DNA of 34,651 nucleotides from Spirochaetaceae bacterium (GTDB lineage Bacteria > Spirochaetota > Spirochaetia > DSM-27196 > PWMO01): assembly GCA_007693325.1 (NCBI GenBank), contig REDW01000047.1, positions 1 through 34,651 on the forward strand. The letters run 5' to 3'. Position numbers and translations under genes: made by a program. The notes below the pieces were generated by a model. It worked only from the letters and a program-made list of their open reading frames with translations, made no database searches and was not told the origin of the DNA. Every line of letters begins with the position of its first letter. Position 1 is the stretch's first letter. Shown here piece by piece: positions 25,405 to 33,238 of the stretch.

Positions 25405-26138
25405 GCGGCCGCAGCCGCCGCAGCGAGCCGCCGTCGGGCTTGTCGCAGGCCGACAAGCTGCTGTTGCGGCAGGGCATCACGGCGCTTGCCGGCGGGCAAG
25501 CGGCCGCCGCTGAGGCGGAGCTGTCGCAACTGTGCGCTGCACTGGAACGCTATCTGCAAGAGTTGCTGCTCTGGAGTGGCCGCACAGACCTGGTGAAATT
25601 CGAAACGCCGCGTGATCTGGTTGTACGCCACGTTCTGGATAGCCTGGCCGCGGTGCCGCTTATTGAGCAGACGCTGGCGCAGTGCGGGTTGCAGCCGCAG
25701 CAGGTAAACGCCTGCGACATCGGTTCCGGGGCCGGCTTTCCCGGCGTGCCGCTGGCGCTGCGGCTGCCGTTGGCCTCGATGGTGCTGCTGGACCGGTCGG
25801 CGGCGCGTGTGGCGTTCTTGCGTACCGTGTGCGCGGTGCTGCACAGACCGGGGCTTTCGGTTACCGAGGCAGATCTCGCCCAGCTGAGCCACCCGTTTGA
25901 GCTGCTGCTGGTGCGCGCGCTCAGCCCGTTTGACAGCCGCGCGATTGCGGGACTATCGCGTTCCCTGTCTGCCGCTGGAGCGTTGCTGATCTACCAGGGA
26001 CGCAGAGAAACAACCGCCGCGGCTGCCGCACGGCTGGAAGCGGTCTTTGCCGACGTGCAGATCCGCGCTCTGGACGTCCCCTTTTTGGAGGCCGATCGCC
26101 ACCTGATTATCGCACGCGCTGTCAGGAAGTCTTGTTGA
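25383..26138 (+). CDS. rsmG: 16S rRNA (guanine-N7) methyltransferase RsmG
   Basis: This SAM-dependent enzyme methylates G527 (E. coli numbering) of 16S rRNA. The SAM motif [20 protein letters not shown] lies at about residue 110, with [17 protein letters not shown] before it and VRALSPFD plus LIYQGR after it. At 251 residues it is longer than the E. coli protein (about 207) because of a basic, Gly/Ser-rich N-terminus (residues 1-20) that overlaps mnmG; a later start, such as TTG 25440, is possible. The order mnmE-mnmG-rsmG is the widespread one, but no parAB, yidC or dnaA is present. The 3' end overlaps the TPR gene by 17 nt, convergently. Confidence 0.93.
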   Translation: MGKAGRLGGRSRRSEPPSGLSQADKLLLRQGITALAGGQAAAAEAELSQLCAALERYLQELLLWSGRTDLVKFETPRDLVVRHVLDSLAAVPLIEQTLAQCGLQPQQVNACDIGSGAGFPGVPLALRLPLASMVLLDRSAARVAFLRTVCAVLHRPGLSVTEADLAQLSHPFELLLVRALSPFDSRAIAGLSRSLSAAGALLIYQGRRETTAAAAARLEAVFADVQIRALDVPFLEADRHLIIARAVRKSC

Positions 26139-27471
26139 GAATCTTGACCAGTTGTTCTTTCTCGATCAGATCGATCAGGCGCGCTTCAACAAACTGTTTG
26201 GCGCCATCGGAGAACTGGCCGGCGGTTAGGCAAAAACCGCGCCCCGCCTTGAGGTCTTTCAAGCGGGCGTGAAAATCGCGCAGCATCAGTTCACCGATCT
26301 GACCGGTAGTGCGGTTGAAGCGGAACAGGATCAGGTCGACCCATTTGCTGGTTTCAACTTCCGCCAGAATATCGGCGTACTCGTTGCGCGTCACAGAGAT
26401 GTCGGTGATCTTGATACGCGCCTGCGGGAAGAAGTTGTCGGTTACCTTGCGGCACAGCGCCAGGAACTCCGATGAGTTTGCCACGAGAAATACCTGCAGA
26501 TTCTTATTCGAATGCAGCTCGCGCATGCGCCCGAGCTGTGCCGGGACGTCCTTGTAATCCGGGCGCGCTTGCTGGACCTGCTCCAGCAGCGCCAGCGCCT
26601 TGCCAATCTGCTGCATCCGGCTGTAGGCCCCGGCCAGGCGATAGCGCAGCTCGATTGCGATCTCGGGTTGGATGTTCTGGTGACGCAGCCCCAGCTCAAA
26701 ATCGGTCTGCGCTTTTTCGTACTGTTTCTGCTTAAGCCGGATAGTGCCCGAGAAGAGCGCCGCGCGCGGGCCGTACGTCGGGTCGGTACGCAGGTGCGAG
26801 AATATCCGCGCTGCCTGATCCTCCTGGCCCAATTCGAAGTAGGCCTGCGCCAGCACAAACAGCGACTCTTTGTCTTCGGGCTGCAGCTCTACAACGCGGC
26901 GCAACAGGCTGATTGCATCGTTGTACTTCTTGATCTTGTAGAGCGCTTGCGCCAGGTAGCGGCTGGTGCCCGCGTGATCGGGTTGCTCCTCGCGCGCGGC
27001 ACGCAGCATCGAAACAGCCTTCTCGTAGTTGCGGCGCAGGAACTCCAGGTAGCCCAGATTATAGTTCAGGTCAAATCCTTCACTATTCAACGAACGCGCA
27101 AAGACCAGCGACTTATAGGCGGTGTCGTGCTGCTTGAGCTGAAGTGCGCACAGCCCGTGGCGCAGGTTAATGTAGTAACCGTCCAGATCCGGATTGGTGG
27201 CGCTGATTTCCAGCAGTGCCGCGTAGGTTTTGAAGGCTTTGTCCCACGCCTGCTCGTCGTAGTAGAGGTCAGCGAGGGTCCGCAGCGCCTCGGGGTCCTT
27301 GGGGTTCTGGCTGAGTGCCCGGTTGGCTTCACGTACCAGCGATTCACGGTCGCGTTTGTGCTTGCGCTTCTTGCCGCCGCCGCCGGGCTTGCCGCGAAAA
27401 AGGATGAGCGAGAACCCCGCGAGGACAAAGATGACAAGAGTGAGCAGCGCTATCAGCGTGAAATCGACCAC
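26122..27471 (-). CDS. Membrane-anchored TPR protein with a Mrr-like C-terminal domain
   Basis: The protein (449 residues) has an N-terminal membrane segment (LIALLTLVIFVLAGFSLILF, about 5-24), a very basic stretch (KKRKHKRDR), then about six to seven TPR units (residues 50-310) including DPEALRTLADLYYDEQAWDK and HAGTSRYLAQALYKIKKYND. The last 120 residues ([65 protein letters not shown]) resemble the Mrr/PD-(D/E)xK fold, but the catalytic E/QxK is not visible (FRF instead), so it is probably not a nuclease. It likely acts as a cytoplasmic-face scaffold. The start GTG follows a consensus promoter -10 by 6 nt (leaderless). Confidence 0.75.
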   Translation of the reverse strand: MVDFTLIALLTLVIFVLAGFSLILFRGKPGGGGKKRKHKRDRESLVREANRALSQNPKDPEALRTLADLYYDEQAWDKAFKTYAALLEISATNPDLDGYYINLRHGLCALQLKQHDTAYKSLVFARSLNSEGFDLNYNLGYLEFLRRNYEKAVSMLRAAREEQPDHAGTSRYLAQALYKIKKYNDAISLLRRVVELQPEDKESLFVLAQAYFELGQEDQAARIFSHLRTDPTYGPRAALFSGTIRLKQKQYEKAQTDFELGLRHQNIQPEIAIELRYRLAGAYSRMQQIGKALALLEQVQQARPDYKDVPAQLGRMRELHSNKNLQVFLVANSSEFLALCRKVTDNFFPQARIKITDISVTRNEYADILAEVETSKWVDLILFRFNRTTGQIGELMLRDFHARLKDLKAGRGFCLTAGQFSDGAKQFVEARLIDLIEKEQLVKILNKTS

Positions 27472-27477
27472 TGACGC

Positions 27478-27506
27478 ATTATCCGGGCGCCATTGGCATC
27501 TGTCAA
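27478..27506 (-). promoter_or_regulatory. Promoter of the TPR gene, leaderless type
   Basis: On the minus strand TTGACA (27501-27506), a 17-nt spacer and GATAAT (27478-27483) are followed after 6 nt by GTG 27471. This is one of the best promoters in the window, and it leaves no room for a ribosome site. Confidence 0.75.
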
Positions 27507-27537
27507 CCGACGCGCGAGTGATCCATACTACGGTTCG

Positions 27538-27566
27538 TTGACAAATTGCCGATAAAGAAATAGGCT
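27538..27566 (+). promoter_or_regulatory. Promoter of the Hsp70-SBD gene
   Basis: TTGACA (27538-27543), a 17-nt spacer and TAGGCT (27561-27566) lead to a leader of about 20 nt that carries AGGAGG 6 nt before GTG 27593. This is a conventional leader, in contrast with the divergent TPR gene. Confidence 0.65.
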
Positions 27567-27592
27567 CATTTTGCGGGACCAGGAGGCTGCAC

Positions 27593-28735
27593 GTGTCGGG
27601 ATCCCATATCGGGATAAAAATCGCGGATGGATCCTTTTATCCCATCTTTGAGAAGACCGCGAAGGGAAAGAAACGTCTCACGCTCACAACAGCCCATGAG
27701 AATCAGCGGGCTGTTCACATATCGCTCTATCAGGGTGAGCCGGAGCAAGGCCAGTCCGGCGAGGCCGAATACGTCGGTACGCTGGTGGTAGAGAATATCC
27801 GCACTGCTCCGCAAGGCGAAGTCGAGGTCAGCCTGGTGCTCGGCATTGACGACGCGGGCAATCTCAACGCCACCGCCACCGATGTCTCCAGCGGTGAGTA
27901 CCAGAGCCTCTCGGTCAGTCTGGCCTCGATGGAAGAAAAGGGTCTTTACTCGGTACCGGATTTCTCGCTCGAAGAGCAGGAAGAGGACCTCGACCTGGGA
28001 CTGGAAGCGGATGACGATGATTTCGGATTGGAACTGGAGCCCGAGCCGACCGAAGCGTCTGAGACGGCGCCCGATTCCACCGCGTCAGAGCAGAGCCTTT
28101 CGGTTGACAACGGCCTCTCGCTGGATGAACTCGATGAAGAGTTCAGTTTTGAAACCGGTGAAGAACAGGATCAAGCGTGGCAGGAGGCCCTCGATCGTGA
28201 CGAGCAGCGGTTCGCCGAGGAACCGGAGGGCCAGGAGAGCGAAGTCGAAGACGCTGACTTCAGTTTTGATCTGGGCGGCGGCGAACCGAGCCTTGAACTG
28301 GAAACAGGGCCCGAGGAATCGGCCGAAGGCGACAGCGCAGCACCAACCGATGACGGTGACGACTTCAGTCTTGACGATCTGGAGCTCGACGGCGGCGACC
28401 TTGACCATCTCGAGGCCGATTTTTCCCACGTAGAGTCCGAGTTCGAGTCCGAGGACGAGCCGCAGCAGGAACACCAGCGCGCGGCAGCCCGCGGTTTTGC
28501 CGCCGAATTGGAATCCGAGCGCCAACCGCACGGAACCGGTGTAGTAATGTTTCTGGGATTTATCCTGCTGGCGCTTGCGGCGCTTGGTTTTCTGACGTAC
28601 ATTATTTTCCGTGCAATTGAATCTCCCGATGTGCCACCGATTGAAGCCGGGTTACTGCTTGGGCCGTTTTCTGGCGCTACTGCTGCTCGTGCTCGCGCCT
28701 GGGTGCGCCGACAGCGCCGACGTCTGGGGCTATGA
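27593..28735 (+). CDS. Membrane-anchored Hsp70 substrate-binding-domain protein without ATPase domain
   Basis: Residues 1-110 follow the beta-sandwich substrate-binding domain of DnaK: IGIKIADGSF, LTLTTAHENQRAVHISLYQGE (DnaK: STAEDNQSAVTIHVLQGE), GTLVVENIRTAPQGEVEV ([20 protein letters not shown]), then DAGNLNATATDVSSGEYQ. There is no Hsp70 nucleotide-binding domain. An acidic, low-complexity region of about 190 residues (Asp/Glu/Ser/Leu) follows, then one membrane segment (about 318-343, GVVMFLGFILLALAALGFLTYIIF). The SBD thus probably sits in the cytoplasm on a long acidic tether, with a short basic tail outside. The DnaK comparison is from memory. AGGAGG lies 6 nt before the GTG. The last 125 nt overlap the lytic transglycosylase frame. 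Confidence 0.8.
   Translation: MSGSHIGIKIADGSFYPIFEKTAKGKKRLTLTTAHENQRAVHISLYQGEPEQGQSGEAEYVGTLVVENIRTAPQGEVEVSLVLGIDDAGNLNATATDVSSGEYQSLSVSLASMEEKGLYSVPDFSLEEQEEDLDLGLEADDDDFGLELEPEPTEASETAPDSTASEQSLSVDNGLSLDELDEEFSFETGEEQDQAWQEALDRDEQRFAEEPEGQESEVEDADFSFDLGGGEPSLELETGPEESAEGDSAAPTDDGDDFSLDDLELDGGDLDHLEADFSHVESEFESEDEPQQEHQRAAARGFAAELESERQPHGTGVVMFLGFILLALAALGFLTYIIFRAIESPDVPPIEAGLLLGPFSGATAARARAWVRRQRRRLGL
28575..28603 (+). promoter_or_regulatory. Possible internal promoter before slt, leaderless type
   Basis: TTGCGG (28575-28580), a 17-nt spacer and TACATT (28598-28603) lie inside the preceding gene, 7 nt before GTG 28611. It is weaker than the others and could be chance, since these bases also encode the membrane segment. 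Confidence 0.35.
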
Positions 28736-30839
28736 CCTAGAGCAGGCGCGCGAAAAGCTGCGCAACCGCAGCTATGAACCGTTTCTCGAGCTCGATTTTG
28801 CCCGGATTGACGCTGCCGAAGTGCAGCGGCTGGGTGACGGCTCGGCGTACTACCTGGCGCTGATCTTCAGCAACGCCGGACACGCCGATCAGGCGCAGAG
28901 GCTGCTGCGGCAGTCGTGGTCAGCTGATCCCGATCCGTGGCGTCGCCGTTCGCTGATCCTGCTGCTGGACAGCTACTTGAACCTGGAAGAGTGGCAGGAA
29001 GTGATTCAGCTGAGCGAGCAGGCGCTGAGCGTTTTCCCCGATGACATTGAAATCGCCTGCTACGGTCTGGAAGCGCTCTATCGAAGCGAGCGCTACGATG
29101 AGCTGCTGCGCGAGCTTGATGCACTGCAACCGCTGAAGACCGAAGGCGGCGCCGGGCGCTGGTCGCCCGCAGTTGACGCCTCCTTGTGGCGCGCAGTGGC
29201 GGCGTACCGCTTGCAGACAGCTGACTGGCCGCAGCGGTTCTACGCGGCGTTTTCCGACCATCCGGCATCGGCTCAGCATTCACGGTTGTTTCTGTTTGCA
29301 CGCAACCAGGGCGATATCCTCGACAGGTTCGATCGGCAGCAGTCGCTGCTGATCGAGGCGCGCTACCACCTCGCGGACGGCCGCGAGGCAGAGGCCGCGC
29401 GACTGTTTCGCTTGCTCATTGCTGAGCGCGCCGCAGATCCGCCGCGCGCCGCCGAGTTGCTCGGTCCGGAGCTGCTGCCTGATCTGGGCCGGGCGTTGAT
29501 CTCCGGCGGAGATTTCCGGCTGTCTGCGGCGGCGCTTGAAACACTGCAGCAGGCGGTTCTCGGGCGCGCCACGGTGCAGCAGCGCGCGCGGCTCTACGAA
29601 TATCTGGGGCGGGTACAGCGCTCTGCGGGAAACCGCGGCGCGGCGCTGGAGTCGTTTGAGCAGGCGCTGCAGTCTGAAGCTTCCGGCGCGCAGCGCGACC
29701 GCGTTGCCTGGTACCTGCTGCAGACGCTGATGAGCGGCGATCCGCGGCGCGCGGTGCGGTTTCTGGAGCAGCAGGCAGAGAGCCTGCAAAGCCCGGCGTA
29801 CTTCAGTGGCGCGCTCGAGCGCCTGGCCTCGCAGCTGGTTGCGCTGCGCGACTGGGACTCGCTGCAACGGGCGTGGCGTGCACTCGACGGCTGGGCCGAT
29901 CAAGGCAGTCTGGCGCAGTACTCCGTCATTAACGCGGTGGCGGTTCGCTCCGGGCTGACAGCAGGCGGTCAGGCACACGCCGAATCCTATCTGGAGCAGG
30001 CCTACAACCAGTGGCAGAATCCCTATTACGCACTGGTTGCCGCGGTGCTTCTGGATCGCACCTCCGGCCTGCTCAACGGCGCAGAGACAGCCGATACCCG
30101 CCAGACCGCGGCAGTGCCGGAGAACGGAGGAACGCCGATAGAGGCGTACGTCGCCGGCTACTTTGACCACGGTCTGACCGAGCAGGGCTACCTCGCCGCG
30201 CGGCGCTACGCTGCAGAACTCTCCAGCCACGCGCTGGCCGGCTGGGCGGCAATTATCAGTGAAAGCGGCAATTACATTGATTCGATGCGCCTGATGGATC
30301 TGGTGGCGCGGCGCAGCAACCAGATCCCTCTGCGCGATTGGGCCTACCTGATGTATCCGCGTGCATTTGCCGCTGAAATGGGAGCGGTCATTCAGGCCGA
30401 AGTGCTCGAGCCCGAGATCTTCTACGCCCTGGTGCGCGAGGAGAGCTATTTCTCGGCCGACATAAGCTCCCACGTTGGGGCGGTTGGCCTGGCGCAGCTG
30501 ATGCCGGCCACCGCGGCCGAAGTTGCGCGTGCAATGCGGCTGGAAGACCCCATTCTGACCGATCCGGCTACCAATCTTACGCTGGGTGCGCGCTATCTGC
30601 GTGGCTTGATCGATCGATTTGACTCGCTGCAGGACGCGCTGCTGGGATACAACGCGGGACCAACGCGGGCGCGGCGCTGGCGGGCGCAGAACGGCGCGCT
30701 GCCGCCGATTCTGTTCCAGGAAGCAGTGCCGTTTTACGAGACACGCCACTACGTGCGCAAGATCTTTGTCAGTGCAGCCTTCTACGGTAGACTATACGGC
30801 GGAATCAACCCCGACGAGGTCTACGCAATGCTCTTTTGA
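28611..30839 (+). CDS. Soluble lytic murein transglycosylase (Slt-type) lipoprotein
   Basis: It cleaves the MurNAc-GlcNAc bond of peptidoglycan to form 1,6-anhydroMurNAc. A lipoprotein signal (LGRFLALLLLVLAPGC) anchors it in the envelope. The long helical middle (about 50-590) has TPR-like pairs, as in Slt70. The C-terminal SLT domain has FYALVREESYFSADISSHVG (catalytic Glu about 610), GAVGLAQLMPATAAEVA, NLTLGARYLRGL and ALLGYNAGP. At 742 residues (from the GTG) it is a little longer than Slt70. Possible starts are GTG 28611, after a possible promoter, or ATG 28629; neither has a Shine-Dalgarno sequence. It overlaps the Hsp70-SBD gene by 125 nt in another frame. Confidence 0.92.
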   Translation: MQLNLPMCHRLKPGYCLGRFLALLLLVLAPGCADSADVWGYDLEQAREKLRNRSYEPFLELDFARIDAAEVQRLGDGSAYYLALIFSNAGHADQAQRLLRQSWSADPDPWRRRSLILLLDSYLNLEEWQEVIQLSEQALSVFPDDIEIACYGLEALYRSERYDELLRELDALQPLKTEGGAGRWSPAVDASLWRAVAAYRLQTADWPQRFYAAFSDHPASAQHSRLFLFARNQGDILDRFDRQQSLLIEARYHLADGREAEAARLFRLLIAERAADPPRAAELLGPELLPDLGRALISGGDFRLSAAALETLQQAVLGRATVQQRARLYEYLGRVQRSAGNRGAALESFEQALQSEASGAQRDRVAWYLLQTLMSGDPRRAVRFLEQQAESLQSPAYFSGALERLASQLVALRDWDSLQRAWRALDGWADQGSLAQYSVINAVAVRSGLTAGGQAHAESYLEQAYNQWQNPYYALVAAVLLDRTSGLLNGAETADTRQTAAVPENGGTPIEAYVAGYFDHGLTEQGYLAARRYAAELSSHALAGWAAIISESGNYIDSMRLMDLVARRSNQIPLRDWAYLMYPRAFAAEMGAVIQAEVLEPEIFYALVREESYFSADISSHVGAVGLAQLMPATAAEVARAMRLEDPILTDPATNLTLGARYLRGLIDRFDSLQDALLGYNAGPTRARRWRAQNGALPPILFQEAVPFYETRHYVRKIFVSAAFYGRLYGGINPDEVYAMLF

Positions 30840-30846
30840 CGGTCAA
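30836..30846. repeat. Palindrome at the slt stop and ftsK upstream region
   Basis: TTGAC-G-GTCAA is a perfect 11-nt palindrome that includes the slt stop codon TGA (30837-30839) and lies 31 nt before the ftsK ATG. It may be a regulator site, or only a chance palindrome. Confidence 0.4.
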
Positions 30847-30867
30847 CGTCGGGCTTGGAAACACCGA

Positions 30868-30873
30868 TACAAT
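30868..30873 (+). promoter_or_regulatory. Possible ftsK -10 box, leaderless type
   Basis: TACAAT lies 4 nt before the ATG at 30878. No good -35 is found at 16-18 nt, so this is a weak call that gains support only from the same layout at other genes in the window. Confidence 0.3.
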
Positions 30874-30877
30874 AACT

Positions 30878-33238
30878 ATGATTCAGCAGCGATCCACAAC
30901 GCTCGTGGTCTCCTCAATTCTGGTGGCTACGGGTATGGTCCTTCTGGCGTCGTGCATCACGCACGTACTGGGTTTCGGCAGCCGCAGTTTCTTTCTTCTG
31001 ATCCTCGAGCTGCCGGGGCAGTTTCTCTATCACAGCTTCCACGCCGCCGGATTCTTTGTGCCGCTGTTCTTTCTGGCGGCCGGGGTACTCGTGACGCGGC
31101 CGGCGGTAGCCGCATCTTCGGTGCTCTACCTCAATGCGGCGGTGCTGCCGTTCCTGTCGCTGAGCCTGTCGCTGCGGCTCTTCTTCGGCGCCAATATCGA
31201 GCGTTCGCTCGGCACTCGTGTTATCGCGCAGCGGATGACGGCACTCGGGGGAGCCATTGCCTTGTTTGCGCTGTCGCTGGTTCTGGTTGGGCTGATCCGG
31301 CGTCTCGGGCTGTGGTTTGAACGCAGCGCGGAGCGGAGAGCTACGCGGGTGAAGGCTCTGATTGCCGATACGCGCGCAGAGACGATCCACGCAGACAGCG
31401 ATGTCGAGGACGACGTTGACGGTGAGCTGGAGAGCGCCGAGGTCGACTGGACGGCTATGCCGGTGTCGCAGATGGTGGCCGACTCGATCGCGGCGGTTCA
31501 GCAGCAGACAACGTCGGCACACGGCACTGAGCTGGAACAGGATCTGGAGCAGGATACCGAGGTCTGGACCGGGTTTGTGCACCAGGGCGAGCGCAGCGTT
31601 GGTCCGGATGATGATGATGACGCGCTGATCGATGACGCCGATCTGCTCGAAGAAGACGCCGGCTGGGCCGCTGACTCCGATGAAATGTCGGTTCTCAGCC
31701 TGAGGTTTGTCGGAGGCCGCTTCGAAGACTCGTTCGAGCCGCTGGAGCCGGCCGAAGAGCGGGTTGATCAGCCGCTGCAGTCAGATAATGCCGGCGGGGA
31801 AACCGGGCGCCGTGCGCCGCGCCGCCGCGGCGGGCGTTACTACGTCCCGATAGACGGGATCCTGGACAAGTACGCCGACGTGGGATACTGGGTGATCGAT
31901 GATGAGACGCGCGCGGCCGCTGAGCTCCTGCGCGTGACGCTGGAAGAGTTCCAGATAGCCGCCGAGGTGACCGGAATTCGCAAAGGACCGGTGATCACCA
32001 TGTTTGAAATCCTGCCGGCGCCGGGGGTCAAGCTGGCCAAGATCACCAACCTGGCCGACAACATAGCCCTGCGGCTGGCCGCGCAGAGCGTGCGCATCGT
32101 GGCGCCGATACCGGGCAAACACGCCGTTGGCATCGAGATCCCCAACCGCAACCGTAACATCGTCTCGTTCTCCGAGCTGCTGCAGGAGGAGCGATTCAAG
32201 AATCCCAAGATGACCATCCCGATTGCGCTGGGAAAGGATATCCCCGGGGATGCCCAGATTGTCGATCTGACGCGCACACCGCACCTGCTGATTGCCGGGG
32301 CAACCGGCTCGGGCAAGTCGGTCTGCGTCAACTCGATAATCTGCTCGATTCTCTACCGGCGCTCGCCGCGCGAAGTGAAGATGATGCTGATCGATCCCAA
32401 GATCGTCGAGCTCAAGTTCTACAACGATATCCCGCACCTGCTGACACCGGTCATTACCGATCCCAAGCGCGCATTTCAGGCGCTGCAGTGGTGTATCTAT
32501 GAGATGGAGCGCCGCTACAGCCTGCTGGACAGCCTGGCGGTACGCGACGTGCGCTCGTACAACGCCAAGGTCGAAAAACGCAGCCTGGCAACCGAGCCGC
32601 TGCCCTACATCGTGGTGGTGATCGACGAGTTCGCCGACCTGATGCAGACCAGCGGCAAAGAGCTCGAATCGACGCTGGCGCGTCTGGCAGCGATGTCACG
32701 CGCGGTGGGTATCCACCTGGTGCTGGCAACCCAGCGCCCCTCAACCGACGTTATTACCGGCCTGATCAAGGCCAACATTCCATCGCGCATCGCTTTCATG
32801 GTTTCCAGCAAAGTCGATTCGCGCATCATCCTCGATGCACAGGGCGCTGAGAAACTGCTCGGACAGGGCGACATGCTGTTCACCTCGGCCTGGGATCCCT
32901 TTCCGTCGCGGATGCAGGGGGCCTTTCTCTCCGAGGAGGAGGTCGAGCGTATCGTGGAGCACGTCAAGACGCTCGGCGAGCCGGAGTACATCGACGACGA
33001 AATCTTCCTCGACGAGGATGACGAAGATTTTGTGCGCGATGAGCTCGAGGACCCGCTGATGGAGAAGGCAATCGAGATTGTGGTCACGGCAAAAAAGGCC
33101 TCGGCATCCTACCTGCAGCGGCGGCTCAAGATCGGCTACAACCGCGCCGCGCGGCTGGTAGAGGAGATGGAGCGCATCGGGATTGTGGGGCCGCAGAACG
33201 GCAGTAAGCCGCGCGATATCATCAGCGCACCGCACTGA
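30878..33238 (+). CDS. ftsK: DNA translocase FtsK/SpoIIIE
   Basis: This septal ATPase pumps chromosomal DNA during cell division. Four hydrophobic segments (about residues 8-30, 45-75, 80-105 and 120-145) form the membrane part. An acidic linker (about 165-310, with DDDDDALIDDADLLEEDAG) is followed by the motor: alpha region YYVPIDGILDKY, Walker A LLIAGATGSGKSVCVNSI (about 475), Walker B YIVVVIDEFADLM and HLVLATQRPSTDVITGLIKAN. The C-terminal winged-helix gamma domain (ASASYLQRRLKIGYNRAARLVEEME, in part) would read orienting DNA motifs. At 786 residues it is the short SpoIIIE-like form. ATG 30878 is chosen over TTG 30836. The 3' end abuts the PHP gene with no gap. Confidence 0.95.
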   Translation: MIQQRSTTLVVSSILVATGMVLLASCITHVLGFGSRSFFLLILELPGQFLYHSFHAAGFFVPLFFLAAGVLVTRPAVAASSVLYLNAAVLPFLSLSLSLRLFFGANIERSLGTRVIAQRMTALGGAIALFALSLVLVGLIRRLGLWFERSAERRATRVKALIADTRAETIHADSDVEDDVDGELESAEVDWTAMPVSQMVADSIAAVQQQTTSAHGTELEQDLEQDTEVWTGFVHQGERSVGPDDDDDALIDDADLLEEDAGWAADSDEMSVLSLRFVGGRFEDSFEPLEPAEERVDQPLQSDNAGGETGRRAPRRRGGRYYVPIDGILDKYADVGYWVIDDETRAAAELLRVTLEEFQIAAEVTGIRKGPVITMFEILPAPGVKLAKITNLADNIALRLAAQSVRIVAPIPGKHAVGIEIPNRNRNIVSFSELLQEERFKNPKMTIPIALGKDIPGDAQIVDLTRTPHLLIAGATGSGKSVCVNSIICSILYRRSPREVKMMLIDPKIVELKFYNDIPHLLTPVITDPKRAFQALQWCIYEMERRYSLLDSLAVRDVRSYNAKVEKRSLATEPLPYIVVVIDEFADLMQTSGKELESTLARLAAMSRAVGIHLVLATQRPSTDVITGLIKANIPSRIAFMVSSKVDSRIILDAQGAEKLLGQGDMLFTSAWDPFPSRMQGAFLSEEEVERIVEHVKTLGEPEYIDDEIFLDEDDEDFVRDELEDPLMEKAIEIVVTAKKASASYLQRRLKIGYNRAARLVEEMERIGIVGPQNGSKPRDIISAPH

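Noticed and set aside
22075-26138. Chromosome origin region, because mnmE-mnmG-rsmG often lie near oriC
   Set aside because: There is no parA/parB, yidC, rnpA, rpmH or dnaA, and no cluster of DnaA boxes is visible.
29280-30749. A 489-codon minus-strand frame antisense to slt
   Set aside because: Slt is certain from its catalytic domain; the antisense frame has no recognisable motif and follows from codon bias.
27593-30839. A frameshift joining the Hsp70-SBD gene and slt
   Set aside because: The second frame has its own lipoprotein signal peptide and possible starts, and both proteins look complete, so two overlapping genes fit better.
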